Assembly: GCF_047495875.1 (NCBI RefSeq)
Contig: NC_092497.1
Span: forward strand, 74,261,463 to 74,325,462
Reading direction: 5' to 3'
DNA length: 64,000 nucleotides
Source: Pithys albifrons albifrons
Lineage: Eukaryota; Chordata; Aves; Passeriformes; Thamnophilidae
How positions within the stretch are numbered: position 1 is the stretch's first letter; each line of letters starts with the position of its first letter. The position numbers were made by a program, and so were the translations under genes. The notes beneath the pieces are model-generated. The model was given only the letters and a program-made list of their open reading frames with translations, was not told where the DNA came from and did not search any database. Positions 15,401 to 25,880 of the stretch are shown here, piece by piece.

Positions 15401-18400
15401 AAAATGCAGCTAGGCATCAGCAGCTTCTGTTCCGAGAACCAGGGGCCATCAAATAAAGATAGTACAAACCAGATTTAAAGCAAACGAAGGCTGACTGTGG
15501 TTTGTGCTACATCTGGGATAAACTTCTTCCCACAACAGAACAGAAAGGGTGGAAACACACTAGAAAGCAGTTTTGCAGAAGAAGGCACAGGTGTACTGGA
15601 GAACAAGTTGAATACACATCAGGCCCACCTCCGCCTGCTAATGAAGACTACAGTAGTAGGATGCAGTACTATCACTGTAACCAACTGGCTGACTGAAATA
15701 ATTCCCCTTTCTGTTCCCCTTGTTTGGCAAGAAGATGTTGCGAAAGTGGACCAAGTCATTAGGTGACACCAGTAAGACCATCTGGCAATCAGAGCACACA
15801 TTGTACCAGGTAGAAGTTAGACTTGATTAGCTTCAAGAGAAGGATTAAGAGGAGTGGAGATCTCATTGCTGACAAAGAGGTGATTATGGAGAAGACTAAG
15901 TCAGCTTCTTAGAAGTGCACAATAGAAGAACAAAAGGCAAGCAACGGTCACCAGTGCAGAAAGGCAAATTACCAGCCAGTGATGGATAAAATCCTTCACA
16001 ATAAGGGTAGGTAAAACACTGGAAAGTGTAACCCTGAGATGTCACACAATATTACCTCTATAAAAACATTCAAGATACAAATTTGATGCTCACTAGAACA
16101 CAGGATGCCAGTTCAGGTTGAACATGGGACCAATTTGGAAGAACTTTAAAAGTCATGGCGTAAGTAATCACAAGGACTAATCTGTTTAACTAGCTGTGTT
16201 GACATATAAAGACTGAAAAAATCTTGAATTCTCCCTGTCATCCTTTCTTTTTCCTTTTTTCTGAACAGAACTATGTGAGCAACTACTATTGTTCAAATAA
16301 CACCACTCAGAGTCCAACTAATAAGTGTGATGCAGAAGATGAAGATAGTAGTGTTTGACATAATTACCATTATATATTCCTAAATCTTGCCCTAAATGGA
16401 AAGATAATCTCATTAGTTCTATTCAAACCTATTACAAGTAACAAGTACTGTGCAGTCTTCTGATAAGCAACAATTAACCCAAAATTGTTTTAAAGGCTTT
16501 TACTGTGTGCCAATAGGTATCTATGAAATCTAAAAGATCCTATCTTCCATTTTTGCACAGGAGACACTTAAATTGTATCATTTTGCTACAAAAACTTAAA
16601 TAGAGAGAGGAAAGAAAGGCAGTTCAAATGCTTCACTTGATTTGACATAAAAACCAGCAGAAGGAAGAAAACTGTTAAGCTTTCCCCACAGATTCTGTTG
16701 TGACAGAAGGCTACTGCACATTCACACAGCATCATCTCTCTCACTGTTCTTCCTACCCAAAAATTACCAGAACTTTATTTTTGCTTCCCTCCACTTGAAC
16801 CCATACACGAAGTGTATCAACAAACGTGGCAATACAAGTTATAGGAAAGCAAAGGAAGTTTAACAATGTATCTGGTAGGAATCCCTTTTCTCTCTCCTCT
16901 GGTGGCTTCACTGAGGAACCTGAAATCTAGTAGACCATGTCAAGTGAGAGATGATCATACAGTACTTAACATATGTACAGTGTTTACACAGTGATACACT
17001 TTCAAATTACATTGTATACAATGTAATTGGCATATATATACAATGGAGTTGGCATAATAGATGGTGTCTGACAACATGAGTATTTAAAAGCTGCATGGAA
17101 ATTTATTTCACAGTGCCCTCAATCTGTCAGATAATTCCTTAAAAATAATGCTGGCCTTGAGCTTGAAACATGGTTCAAAAGTCCAAAAAGTTGATATCAT
17201 TACTCTAACCTTTCCTCCTTTTCAAACTGGCAACTCTAGTGGTTGAAATGGCTACACATCTGGCAAGACTGTATTCATTAGAAAACAAATATTTGTAGAA
17301 TAAGTACAATTTTTTGAGTGAAAAATATGGTGTCACAATCAACCCTATCATTGTTTCTTCAAAATAAAACCAGTTTTTGCATGTCTTATGTGGTCATGCC
17401 AACTGTAAAAGGCTCTTGAAACATTCACTGCACATCACCAAAACCTTAAAGACTTTTTCATTCCAATAATTAAACCATAGTAGAAAAAAAGAAAATTTAA
17501 TTTATCATTAAATCCCTTTCAGCAGCACAGCCATCCTACTCAGAAGCTGTAGAGAGATAACTAAGCTCCTTAATTCCCTCCTATTTAACCCACTCCTGAA
17601 GACCAATGTTCTAATGAGCTATCATTAGAACATTCTATCCTTTGATGTAAAGTATTAGAAATGATTCCACAAAACAGCCCAGGCTAAACCAGACATTTAA
17701 CTCTTGTACATTTGATCAACACAATGCAGCTTTGGAGTTTGTGTACTTTTCTACAACTGGCAAGGTACTGAATGACAGGTTTGACTCCAGGCAGGTCAGA
17801 GAGATCAAAATAATCCACCCAAAGAGCAGGAAACCCTTCTGTAACTGTTGGGATAGCAGAAACCCAGACACCGTAAAAGATTATAAGTCTGTCGGTTGGT
17901 TCAGACCTGACGAATTATTTTTTCTTTGGCTGCCTGCCAATGAACAGAAGATTATCTTGCACACCTAAATAACTTGGGTATTAAATGCACAGGAAAACTT
18001 TTGACTTGTGACAGAAAATGTAGGCAGAGCTGGTGAAAATTAAGATGCACTGCCCTAAGAGCCAAGGGCAGCAACACTAAGTACAGCAGCATTTTTTAAC
18101 ATCAAACCAACTCTACATCTTGGCAATAGTAGTTCATTGCTTTGTCTACCACAGATGTCACAGTGGGGAAAATTTCACCTGGACAGTGTAACACTGAAAA
18201 GAAACTTAAGACTACACAAAACATTCTTACTCATTCTTCTTTCTTGATGCATGTGAAAACAATATCTAAATCAACCTACATTTAATTAAATACATCCTCA
18301 GCTGCTTGTTTCTGTTTCAGGAATGCAACAATTAGTCAGTAAATATTCACTTTAAAATAATTTTTAAGAAAACAGTAGAAGTGTCCACATAGATCAATCC

Positions 18401-21400
18401 TCCTAAGAAATCACACTTGAAATGCTTAATTAAGGGATTTAAAAACCCCACAAAGAAGGAAGATGGAAGGAAACAAACAAAACCAAATACAAAACCGCCA
18501 CAAATATGTACGAAAGATTATTTTCTGAACACTTCAGCCAATAGGTTGAAATGCAACAGCACCTCGATTTAAGCACCCAGTTATGCAATTAAACATCACA
18601 AAGTGCCAAAGCTAGAAGTAGTGAGGGAAGCCTTTACCATGGCCATTTCTGGACTTAAATGCAACATAGTCAAGTTGAAAGCTCAGTACAGTACAGCTGT
18701 ACCGCTGTTTGTGCGTGGAAAGTTAATTGCAGTTAAATCTGTTTATAGCCATGTTCAGGTGCTGATTAACCCTATTTTAGTCAAATTATAATAGATTACT
18801 AGATTAAATGAAGATGGAATGGCTGATACAACTGTACCAGTACAAGAACTCAACCTTTTCATTTATATGCAGGCTGACTGCAACTACTTCATTGTATATA
18901 AGTGACTTTATCTTAACAGTGATATGCACACTACACTCCACAAATAAACACTGCTGCAGTGTAATTTTTTGTTTTGCAAACAGCAGCCCAAAGAGTCTGA
19001 AGGGCTTCACACAGAGCAAATGCAACATCCAAATAGGAGGCAAGCCTTAAAAATGTTAAAGCCTGTTCAGAGAAAAGTTTCCTCATCACTGCACTTTCCA
19101 GTAACAAAGATGTTGTCAGAAATGACAATTTTTTGTGTCCCCTGATGATGCCTTGCTAGCATTTGGTTATAAGCCATAAAGCAGGAATAATTTCAGCCTG
19201 TCAGGAGTCTAGCTAATGCCCAGTTTTCCCCTAGAGAGAATTCCTGTCAACCGTAATGAGAGCTCCAAAGGCCCTGTCTACAACATAATGAGCACTTAGG
19301 CCATGCTGGTGATCAGCCAGCAAAAAGCATCAATTTGAGCCTGGCTACACCCTTGGGGGTAGACCTCACCAGTTAATAAGAATTATGATTACTATCTGTC
19401 AAAAGCCTCCTCAGAACTTATGTGGTGGAAATTCAGAAGAATGTCATTGTTGGGCTTTTTTTTGTTTTCTGTAATCTAAGACCACCTACACACTGAACTG
19501 CAACATCATTTGGCACACTCACTGCAGGTATCTAAATCAAATCTTTAACATAAAGGTGATACTTTTATCAAAAATTAGAACTACTTAACATGTAAAAGAA
19601 TGGTATCTGAGACTCATAGACACAGAAATGTCCTTATGCATTCAAAAGATTATTCTTTTCTTAATAGCATACATAGAGCAAGCATGCATTCCTCTCCCCA
19701 TTGAGAACTATAGGTATAATGCTGTCATAAATCTTAGAAGCTTTTGAAGTATCACTGTCTAATGGGTACATAATTATAGCTGCTGTACATACAGAACATT
19801 AAACCCTTACAATACACATATGTTAAGGTTAAAGTGGAAACCTCATTTCTCACACACTTTAATCTTGTTGGATTAATTGATTTTATCTAAATTTAATTCC
19901 TACTACACTGACTGAAGTCACAAATTCTCTTCAAACATCTTCTGAAAATATCATCCATTTTGCAGGAAATGAGCTTCCTATACAGATGTTGGCTTTTTCA
20001 CAGGTTACTGTGTGCCAAGAAGTTGCTAAAAAGAATAAATCCAAGAAAAAAAACTCCAAATCACAAAACCAGGAAAAGTCACCACAAAGAAAAATTTACA
20101 TTCTTCTAAAACACAAGACAAAGAAAAATGACTTAAGCTACAACAGAGAACCAAGCAAAACACTGTGCTAGCTGCTCCATCTATCTATTCGGCGCATTAC
20201 TTCTAGAAAAAAAGGAAAAAAAAAGACGTCATGATACTTCTTTTTTAATAGCATTTTGGATTGAAAAAAGTATACTTCTAAAAATCAAAATCATATCTAC
20301 TCTGCTTTGCAAACAGAAAGTTATCTTGAAATTACAATGCAACCTTTTCAAATATAATATTTTTAGGGGAAAACAAAACAAAAAAATCAATGAGTGAAGA
20401 GTTACAAAAGCAAAATTCAACTCTGTAATTCACTTGCTTAATGGGTGTCTTTGAATATACTGAAGATCTGAAGCCTGAACTAATCAATTTCTTCACTGTG
20501 CCCTCGCCGGTCAGCCATGCTCTTTAATTTAATGAAACAAGAGTTTTAGATGAAATAGCACATATGCACCAAGAAAGAATTGTATTGTTGCACTTTGAAA
20601 TGTGTCCAACTGTGCAACTTCATCTAATGATAATTTTTTTAAGAGGCCATCGATTTCTGAAAGACTTATTGTACTAGCATCTTGATGAAAAAGTGAATGT
20701 CAGCATATCTACAGAATACTTACACACTGCCATTAATGCTTTATTGGCAGACAATGACTACTCAATTGAGGGTCCTCTGGGCTGAGCAATCATTTAGCTT
20801 TTTTTCTCTTATGAGGTCCTTAGTGTCTTGTTCCAGTTCAATACTCTTTTTATTCACCACTACAGTGGCCAAAAGTGTGAATTTTATGGGAACTTGCAAA
20901 CTTGTAGTCATAACTAGAGCTTTCCAAGACAATAATCTCTTCATTTGAGATTTGAGCAGCTATTGCTACATAGCTACACAGGCATAAAATCAGTTCTACA
21001 AATCAGAGCCTCTACCACTAAATAAAGAAAAACAACTCCGCTCTTCCCCAAAAATCCCTAAATTTGTAAAGTACTGAATTATATTTTTAAAACCACAGAC
21101 ACAAGACCTTTTCTACTTATGCCAATGTCTTTCAGGACCAATACCAAAAAGGCCTTGTTGCTTATTCTACACCACATTTGAGAAGAGATAGGTCAAGCTT
21201 TACTTATCACGGCTACAAATTAGGTTATTGATTCACACTTATGTTCATATGTTCAGACATGTTCAATCATCTGAACATAAACTGCACAGTTACATTTAAA
21301 TGCACCAGACAAACTGCAGATTTTGTGGTTTAGAAAACAAAATGCCTTACCTGTTTGTGCATTTCAATGTTTAATCCATACGACATTTCATAATACTGCA

Positions 21401-24050
21401 AATAAATGAGAATACATAATTTTCTTATTCTGACTTCCATTGTATTAGGAGATATTAACTGAAATAAATATAAAACAAATATACTTACCATTACATAATG
21501 CCTCTGCATTTCTGTCTTTTCGCTTGCCAGTTTCTCACATTCCAATTTAAGGCTACAAAACAGATCATACTTCAATGTAACTCCTGTCATTTGTTTTCAC
21601 ATCTACCCATTCTACTTGTATTTTGACAGAAGCCACGAATTAAAAAAACTTCATAAACTAACTTGCAACACAGAGAAAAAAACTTAAATTATACTTTAAA
21701 TACAACAGCTGCAGAAGAAATTGAAAAGGCATTTCATGGGTGCTATAGGAGGCCCAAACTGCGTTCAGAACCTAAACATATCCATTTTTCATGCTTTGAC
21801 AAAGAGCTGCTACTAAGTGCTACAACTTTCAAGTACAATGGGATCTGAATTTCTCCAAAGTACTTTCCAGGAGTAAAACTAGTAAGATAGAGGCATTTAT
21901 GTGTACACACCGTTTATTAAATTACTGCCAAGTAACACCATTCACTTTTACAGTTACAACTTGAGTATAATTCTTACCTTAAGTACACTCTAACAAATGC
22001 TACCTTGCCCACAACTTGGAATTCAGTAACTCTGCCTATTATTTACTAGAAAGTTTCTTTTCTATTTTTGTTTTCATAAACAAAAATAAGTTGCATTTGG
22101 CATTTGCACGTCTCATCACAAACAGCAATATAATTCTGACTACTTTCACTGAGAGCCTCAACATTCCCTTGTTTTCTGTCAAACTGATTTAGGGTTTGGA
22201 TTGTTCTGGTGTTTTTGGTTTGTTGTCTGTTTTTTTTTTCTGATACTAATGAGCATCCTATGGAACAGTTTGCATGCAAGCCAGCATTTTTCACTCACAA
22301 TTGTGATATCGAATGCTTAAAATTTACATAATTTCTTACATAATTATGCCTTTAAAAAGTTAATGAATTTTGGTAAGACTACAGTATCGTAGGTAAAGGG
22401 TAAAAAAGTCTAATCAAAACCATGCAATTTCTAACTAGGAAACCTGCGAAGCTTTTACTTATCTACCAATATTGCAGGTGCACATAAGTACAAACTTCAG
22501 GAAGATTAATGCCTCTTAACGCCGGTAGCCGAGGGAATGAAAGAACCGGTACCCTCTATCTCTGAAGAGATCTCAGAAGCAAGTACACACCCCCCAAGAA
22601 TTTCTGGAGGCCAGCACAGCAAGGAGGAGCGCATCCCACGGCTTCCATGGTTTCACGTGAACTTCGTGTAACTACTCAAAGTACTTGTGTACTTTAACAA
22701 TCCTCCCTAGCATTTTAAAGCAGGAGACGCTGGCGGTACTCTTTGCATTAACACCACACACAAATGAGCAAACATGAGAAGTAGCCACCTTAACATGATG
22801 TGCCACAGAATTTGCACAGGTCTTCTCCTGATACACCGGAAAGATCTCTTCATACACAAATCCCTAACAAATACTAAGTCGTTTGGGTTTTTTTTAAGTG
22901 CATACAGGTGCTGAACATGAGAAGTAGCCACCTTAACATGACGTTCCACAGAATTTGAACAGGTCTTCTCCCGATACACTGGAAAGATCTCTTCATATAC
23001 AAATCCCTAACAAATACTAAGTTGTTTGGGGTTTTATTTAAGTGCATACAGGTGCTGAACCACTTCAGCTTCGAAAATACCGCCCTTCAGCAGCTACCCG
23101 GGCAGCGCTACCTTGGCCTGCACGCCCCGTCCCGCGGTGTCCCCCGACACCGCACCGCCCGCCACCGGCCCGCCCGGACCCCTCGGCGAGGCTCAGCCGC
23201 GACGCCACCGCCTGGCCGCGCCCGCTCGGTGCAGCTCCCGCGCCCGGCCGGGGACGGGGCGGTAACCCCTAGTCCCATGGCGGCCCGTCGGCGCTCACCT
23301 GTGGTACTGCGCCTGGAGGAACTGGAACTCTTCCTTGATGCGGTCCAGCGACTCCGGGATAGTGAATTTGAAAGGCTGTCCCGCAGCCTGGTGCGGTGTC
23401 TGGAGAAGTGGCGGCCGGCACGGGAGAGAGACGCACGTTCAGCCACGGCGCGGCCGCCCCGCGGCGAGGAGAGGGTGGCGCTGCCCACCGCGGCCCGACC
23501 GAAGGGATGGAGCAGGAGCGCCCGGCTCGCCCACGCCCCGGGTCGCTGTACACTTGTTACCCACCTTCCCGTCCCTAATCTGCGGGGGTGTGGGAGAGGA
23601 GCCGAGTTTAAACGCGCTCCAGGAGCCCCTCCCAATCCGACCCACCCGCTCCTGCCGCCGCCGTCTACGCGACAGCGGGGCGTGCCCGCTCCTCCCCGTC
23701 GGCCTCCTCCGCGGAGGCACAGCCAGCCCCATCCCGGGGGCTGCCTTCGGGAGATGGATGCTGCCCGACCCGGCGGTGAGTGCCGCCGCCGTTCCCAAGA
23801 CAAGTAAATTGCCCACGAAAGGAGAAGGGGAGGGGGCACGTCCCGTCTCCGGACGCTCCCTCAGGCAGGATGCGCCGCTCCTCTCGGGACGAGATAAACT
23901 TCTGAGGACGCCTTTCACACAAACCCCCACCTCCAGCCGGACTAGGGAGCCGAGCGTGCGCCCCGGACTGCCCGGCCCTCGCCCCGCGCCGCCGATCCGC
24001 GGTGCGGCGGCCTGGGCCGTACTTACAGGGTGTCGGCTCTGGGGGAACAT
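377..24050 (-). CDS. TLE1: TLE1, 5' part: six coding exons of a Groucho/TLE corepressor (3' end outside window)
   Basis: TLE1 is a nuclear transcriptional corepressor. It has no DNA-binding domain and is recruited by TCF/LEF, Hes, Runx, Pax, Six and FoxG1-type factors. The coding sequence is the complement of the join 377-451, 1347-1409, 21351-21395, 21489-21552, 23299-23399, 24027-24050: 372 nt, residues 1-124. Every intron is GT-AG in this orientation, and phases agree (phase 2 between exons 2 and 3, otherwise 0). The product starts MFPQSRHP, followed by [17 protein letters not shown], which fits TLE1 rather than TLE2, TLE3 or TLE4. Exon 5 has [13 protein letters not shown], again TLE1-like. 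Residues 1-124 are most of the glutamine-rich Q domain (about 1-136), which forms the tetramer and binds TCF/LEF. The GP, CcN, SP and WD40 regions lie beyond position 1. No stop or frameshift is seen. Paralogue assignment rests on remembered family sequences, not an alignment. Confidence 0.96.
452..1346. other. TLE1 intron 5
   Basis: An 895-bp intron between exons 5 and 6. Short open frames lack any family resemblance. No repeat or RNA gene is recognised. Confidence 0.85.
1347..1409 (-). CDS. TLE1: TLE1 coding exon 5
   Basis: This 63-nt exon encodes [20 protein letters not shown] followed by E. The T-E-I-A-K start favours TLE1; TLE4 and TLE3 have A-E-I-V-K here as I remember them. The acceptor is cctctgtag and the donor gtaagt. 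Both boundaries are phase 0. Confidence 0.97.
2226..2376 (+). mobile_element. TguSINE1-like SINE (tRNA-Ile head, CR1 tail)
   Basis: The head carries the tRNA-Ile signature TTAGCTCAGTTGGTTA followed by GTAATAATGCCAAGGTCATG and a B-box-like GAGTTCAATCCC. The 3' part has the CR1 end: GTTGGACTCAATGATCC, then CTTCCAACTCAGAATAG and two octamer-like units ending near 2376. This head-tail combination is the passerine TguSINE1 design, mobilised by CR1. It is about 150 bp, antisense to TLE1 in intron 4. Target-site duplications are not clear. Confidence 0.85.
3398..3535. repeat. A/C-only low-complexity tract
   Basis: About 135 bp almost free of G and T, made of AAC/AAAC/ACC-type units (G/T on the TLE1 sense strand). 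Degenerate rather than a clean microsatellite. Confidence 0.85.
11585..12172 (-). mobile_element. Probable ERV solo LTR in TLE1 intron 4
   Basis: Read on the minus strand it has LTR order: a U3-like start TGACTTGGCTACATGCG, a TATA-like ATAAATAG near 11940, a poly(A) signal AATAAATGCTGC near 11635, and an end in CCGGACA at 11585. The flanks are GATACA on the left and GATAGG on the right, only a 4/6 match, so the exact ends are tentative. No internal retroviral region accompanies it. A 6-bp duplication would suggest an ERVK-type (class II) origin; this is inference. Confidence 0.6.
15480..16150 (+). mobile_element. Old, degraded CR1 LINE, 3' part
   Basis: Several stretches line up with the CR1 ORF2 C-terminus and 3' UTR: GAACAAGTTGAATAC, then TGGAGATCTCATTGCTGAC, then AAATCCTTCACAATAAGGG with ACACTGGAAA. 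The order is correct, but gaps and substitutions are many, so it is an ancient insertion with no coding ability. Boundaries are approximate. Confidence 0.6.
21351..21395 (-). CDS. TLE1: TLE1 coding exon 4
   Basis: This 45-nt exon encodes [15 protein letters not shown], part of the Q-domain helix. The acceptor is tttgcag and the donor gtaagg. It is in phase 0 on both sides, so its skipping would keep the frame. It is followed by the 19.9-kb intron 4. Confidence 0.97.
21489..21552 (-). CDS. TLE1: TLE1 coding exon 3
   Basis: This 64-nt exon reads [21 protein letters not shown] after the split Ser codon, a segment nearly invariant among TLE proteins. The acceptor is ttttgtag and the donor gtaagt. 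The intron separating it from exon 4 is only 93 bp (21396-21488), so a naive open-frame scan runs through both exons and makes a false joined protein. Confidence 0.97.
22771..23057. repeat. Two-copy tandem duplication, unit 143-144 bp, in TLE1 intron 2
   Basis: Copy one is 22771-22913 and copy two 22914-23057. Both begin AACATGAGAAGTAGCCACC and end TGCATACAGGTGCTG. They differ at about eight positions by eye, mostly transitions, plus a small length change in a T run. The array abuts the left edge of the CpG island, about 240 bp from exon 2. No coding or RNA function is visible. Confidence 0.92.
23299..23399 (-). CDS. TLE1: TLE1 coding exon 2 (start of the Q domain)
   Basis: This 101-nt exon encodes 33 codons plus two bases. 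It reads from [12 protein letters not shown] through the amphipathic stretch [15 protein letters not shown], the first helix of the tetramerising Q domain. The acceptor is cttctccag (complement from 23400) and the donor gtgagc (complement of 23293-23298). The final AG joins the first C of exon 3 to make Ser. The exon is itself CpG-rich and lies inside the island. Confidence 0.96.
24027..24050 (-). CDS. TLE1: TLE1 coding exon 1 (start codon; 8 codons)
   Basis: Reads MFPQSRHP on the minus strand. The start codon (complement of 24048-24050) has A at -3, a good initiation context. The exon ends in CACCCT, followed by the donor gtaagt (complement of 24021-24026). Such a tiny first coding exon is normal for TLE genes. 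TLE4 begins with a different, longer leader and TLE3 with MYPQ, so this start supports TLE1. The 5' UTR continues to higher coordinates inside the CpG island; its end cannot be fixed from sequence. Confidence 0.95.
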
Positions 24051-25397
24051 GGTTCCGGCCGCGGCGGCTTCCTCGCAGCGCGGTTCTCGGGGCAGACCCC
24101 CGCCTGCCCTGTCTTCACGGCCGGTAGGCCGAGGATACCCGACCGGGGATACCCGCTGGCCGCCTTCCCTCCGCCTCCGCGGGCAGGAGCGGAGCGAGGT
24201 GCCGCTCAGTGCCCCCGCCGCGGAAACATCCTCTGGCCGCGACGTCCTTTGTTGTCTTCGTTCCCGGGAAGTCTGGGGGTGGCCGGGAGAGGTGGACGAG
24301 CCGCGTTCGGGACAGTCACCACTGCTCTGCACCCTTTCGGCGGCTCTTCGACCGGCAGGCCGCGCCCGCAACGCCTGGGCGCGCCGGGACGGGACCCGAC
24401 GGGGCACAGGGTGGGCCGCAGCTACTCCACTGCGGAGGCAAATAATCCCCGTCACGCACTCGCAAGTGGCCGATGCGACTGTAAAGCCGGAAACCGAGGA
24501 GTGGAGGCGACTCCTGTCACTACTTCTGCCTCTTACCAAAAGGGGAGAATCCAGCCGGAGGAAGCGGGACGCAGTGTCAGTGGTGGGACCGTCGCAAGCC
24601 AAGGGGGCTCGAGAAAGTCTCCAGGGAGAGACGCGCTGCTCCCGGGCGTCGACGCAAGGGCCAAGTCATCGGCACTACACGGAGTGATGAAAAAGGGAGG
24701 GAGGCAGGAGGTGGAGGAAGGGGGCGGGCGGTGGCTCTGCACAGCCGTCCCCGATCGGAGCAGCTCCAATAGAACATGCACGAAACGCTGGAGGGCAGAG
24801 GAAAGGATACCACACACGCAGCACAGGCTCTCCCGTTCGTTGCCGAGAAGTCCCTAGGACAAAAGGAAAAACAAACCCTCAAGATGCCCGCTGGCCCGAC
24901 CGTCCAAGCAACCAGCCCGGGCAGGAGGAAAAGAAAAATAATGAAATGAAAGCGTCCGTATTACGGCTAAATCAGACGGGAAGCTCCTTCGTGTAATGGC
25001 ACCACTGCAGCCTCCTTCGGGCGGCAATGCATCTGGAAGCCGTGAGTCTTACTGGAGCCCCACCAGCGCGGCACATCGCGGCAACATCAGCGGCAGCAGC
25101 ATCCTCATCCTTCACCCTCCTCCTCCTCCGCGCAGCCCCGCTGCTTCTCGCCGACCCGGCTGAAAAATCCGAACCCGAGAGGACGACAACGCCACCGGTT
25201 TCCTTTTCGCCGTGCCCTTCTGGCCGGCCCAGGGCAGAGGGGAAGCCGAGGCGCGGCCTGGCGCTCGGCGGGCGCGGAGCGCGGCCGGGGCGAGGGGACC
25301 GAAGCGCTGCCCCCGCTGCTTGCATTAGCACGCGGTTTCACACTCCGCCGGCTAACCAGCCGCGCGGCCCCGCCCACGCCGCCGCGCGGGGGGCACC

Positions 25398-25640
25398 TGC
25401 CCAATCGTCGGCCTCGTCGCCAACGTGGGGCCGTGACGCCGCCGTCCCACGGACCAATGGCGAGAACCGGAGTACCGCCGTCGGTCGGCTTTGGCTGGGC
25501 ACCGCTTTCTGGCGGCGCGGCGGGAGCGCCCCGAGCTGGCCAATGGGAGCGCGCGGGGCGGGCGCGCGGCGGGAAGCGGAGCGCAGGGGCCGAGCCGTCC
25601 ATCAAAGTAACGTGGGCCCTCCCGCGCGGGCGGGGCTGCC
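25398..25640. promoter_or_regulatory. TLE1: Core promoter candidate: three CCAAT boxes with GC boxes
   Basis: CCAAT pentamers occur at 25401-25405, 25454-25458 and 25540-25544. GC boxes of the Sp1 type occur at 25555-25562 (GGGGCGGG) and around 25627-25636. These fit NF-Y and Sp1/KLF sites and would place TLE1 transcription starts near or left of here, giving a 5' UTR of roughly 1 kb. Transcription start position and direction are inferred; a divergent noncoding transcript to the right is also possible. Confidence 0.55.
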
Positions 25641-25880
25641 GCCGGGTCGTGCGCGCCGCGCCTGCGCGCCCTGCCTCGCCCGGCGCTGGAGCTGCCGCCG
25701 TGGGAGCGAGCGGAGCGCAGGGAAGCGGCGTCCAGTCCGCTCAGGCAAGAGGCTGAGCTGCCCCGGGAACCCGCGCTGCCCCTGACACGGGCTCCCGGCC
25801 ACGCCTCGTTCCTTCGGTGGCTGCGGCGGTGCTGTGGCACCTGCTGAGGGCGCCGCGGAAAACGCCGAGAGGAAGAATAA

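Larger units (their letters stand above)
1410..21350. other. TLE1 intron 4 (19.9 kb)
   Basis: This is by far the largest intron in the window, between exons 4 and 5. Recognised contents are the TguSINE1-like copy, the LTR near 11.6-12.2 kb and the old CR1 near 15.5-16.1 kb, listed separately. The intervening stretches 2377-11584, 12173-15479 and 16151-21350 are AT-rich with A/C- or G/T-only tracts (3400-3535, 10160-10245, 14515-14560). I see no gene in them. Two stretches (about 18540-19050 and 19190-19440) lack repeat features and look like possible conserved noncoding DNA. Confidence 0.85.
23060..25880. promoter_or_regulatory. TLE1: CpG island covering the TLE1 promoter, 5' UTR, exons 1-2 and intron 1
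   Basis: Base composition changes abruptly from AT-rich to very GC- and CpG-rich near 23060 and back near 25880, about 2.8 kb. It contains coding exons 1 and 2 and the 627-bp intron 1 (23400-24026), and extends about 1.8 kb upstream of the start codon. This is the only such region in the window and marks the TLE1 promoter. Long open frames on both strands here are a by-product of GC content. No TATA box is evident, as is usual for CpG-island promoters. Confidence 0.93.

Noticed and set aside
21330..21590. 86-codon minus-strand open frame as a single protein
   Set aside because: It reads through the 93-bp intron between TLE1 exons 3 and 4; only the two exon parts match the family.
377..24050. 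TLE2, TLE3 or TLE4 instead of TLE1
   Set aside because: The MFPQSRHP start, [13 protein letters not shown] and TEIAKRLNT fit TLE1; remembered TLE3 and TLE4 have MYPQ-type starts, different exon 2 spacing and AEIVKRLN.
23335..24687. 450-codon plus-strand open frame and 387-codon minus-strand open frame in the CpG island
   Set aside because: Stop codons are rare in GC-rich DNA; the frames overlap on both strands, cross TLE1 splice sites, and encode Arg/Pro/Gly/Ser-rich sequence without any recognisable domain.
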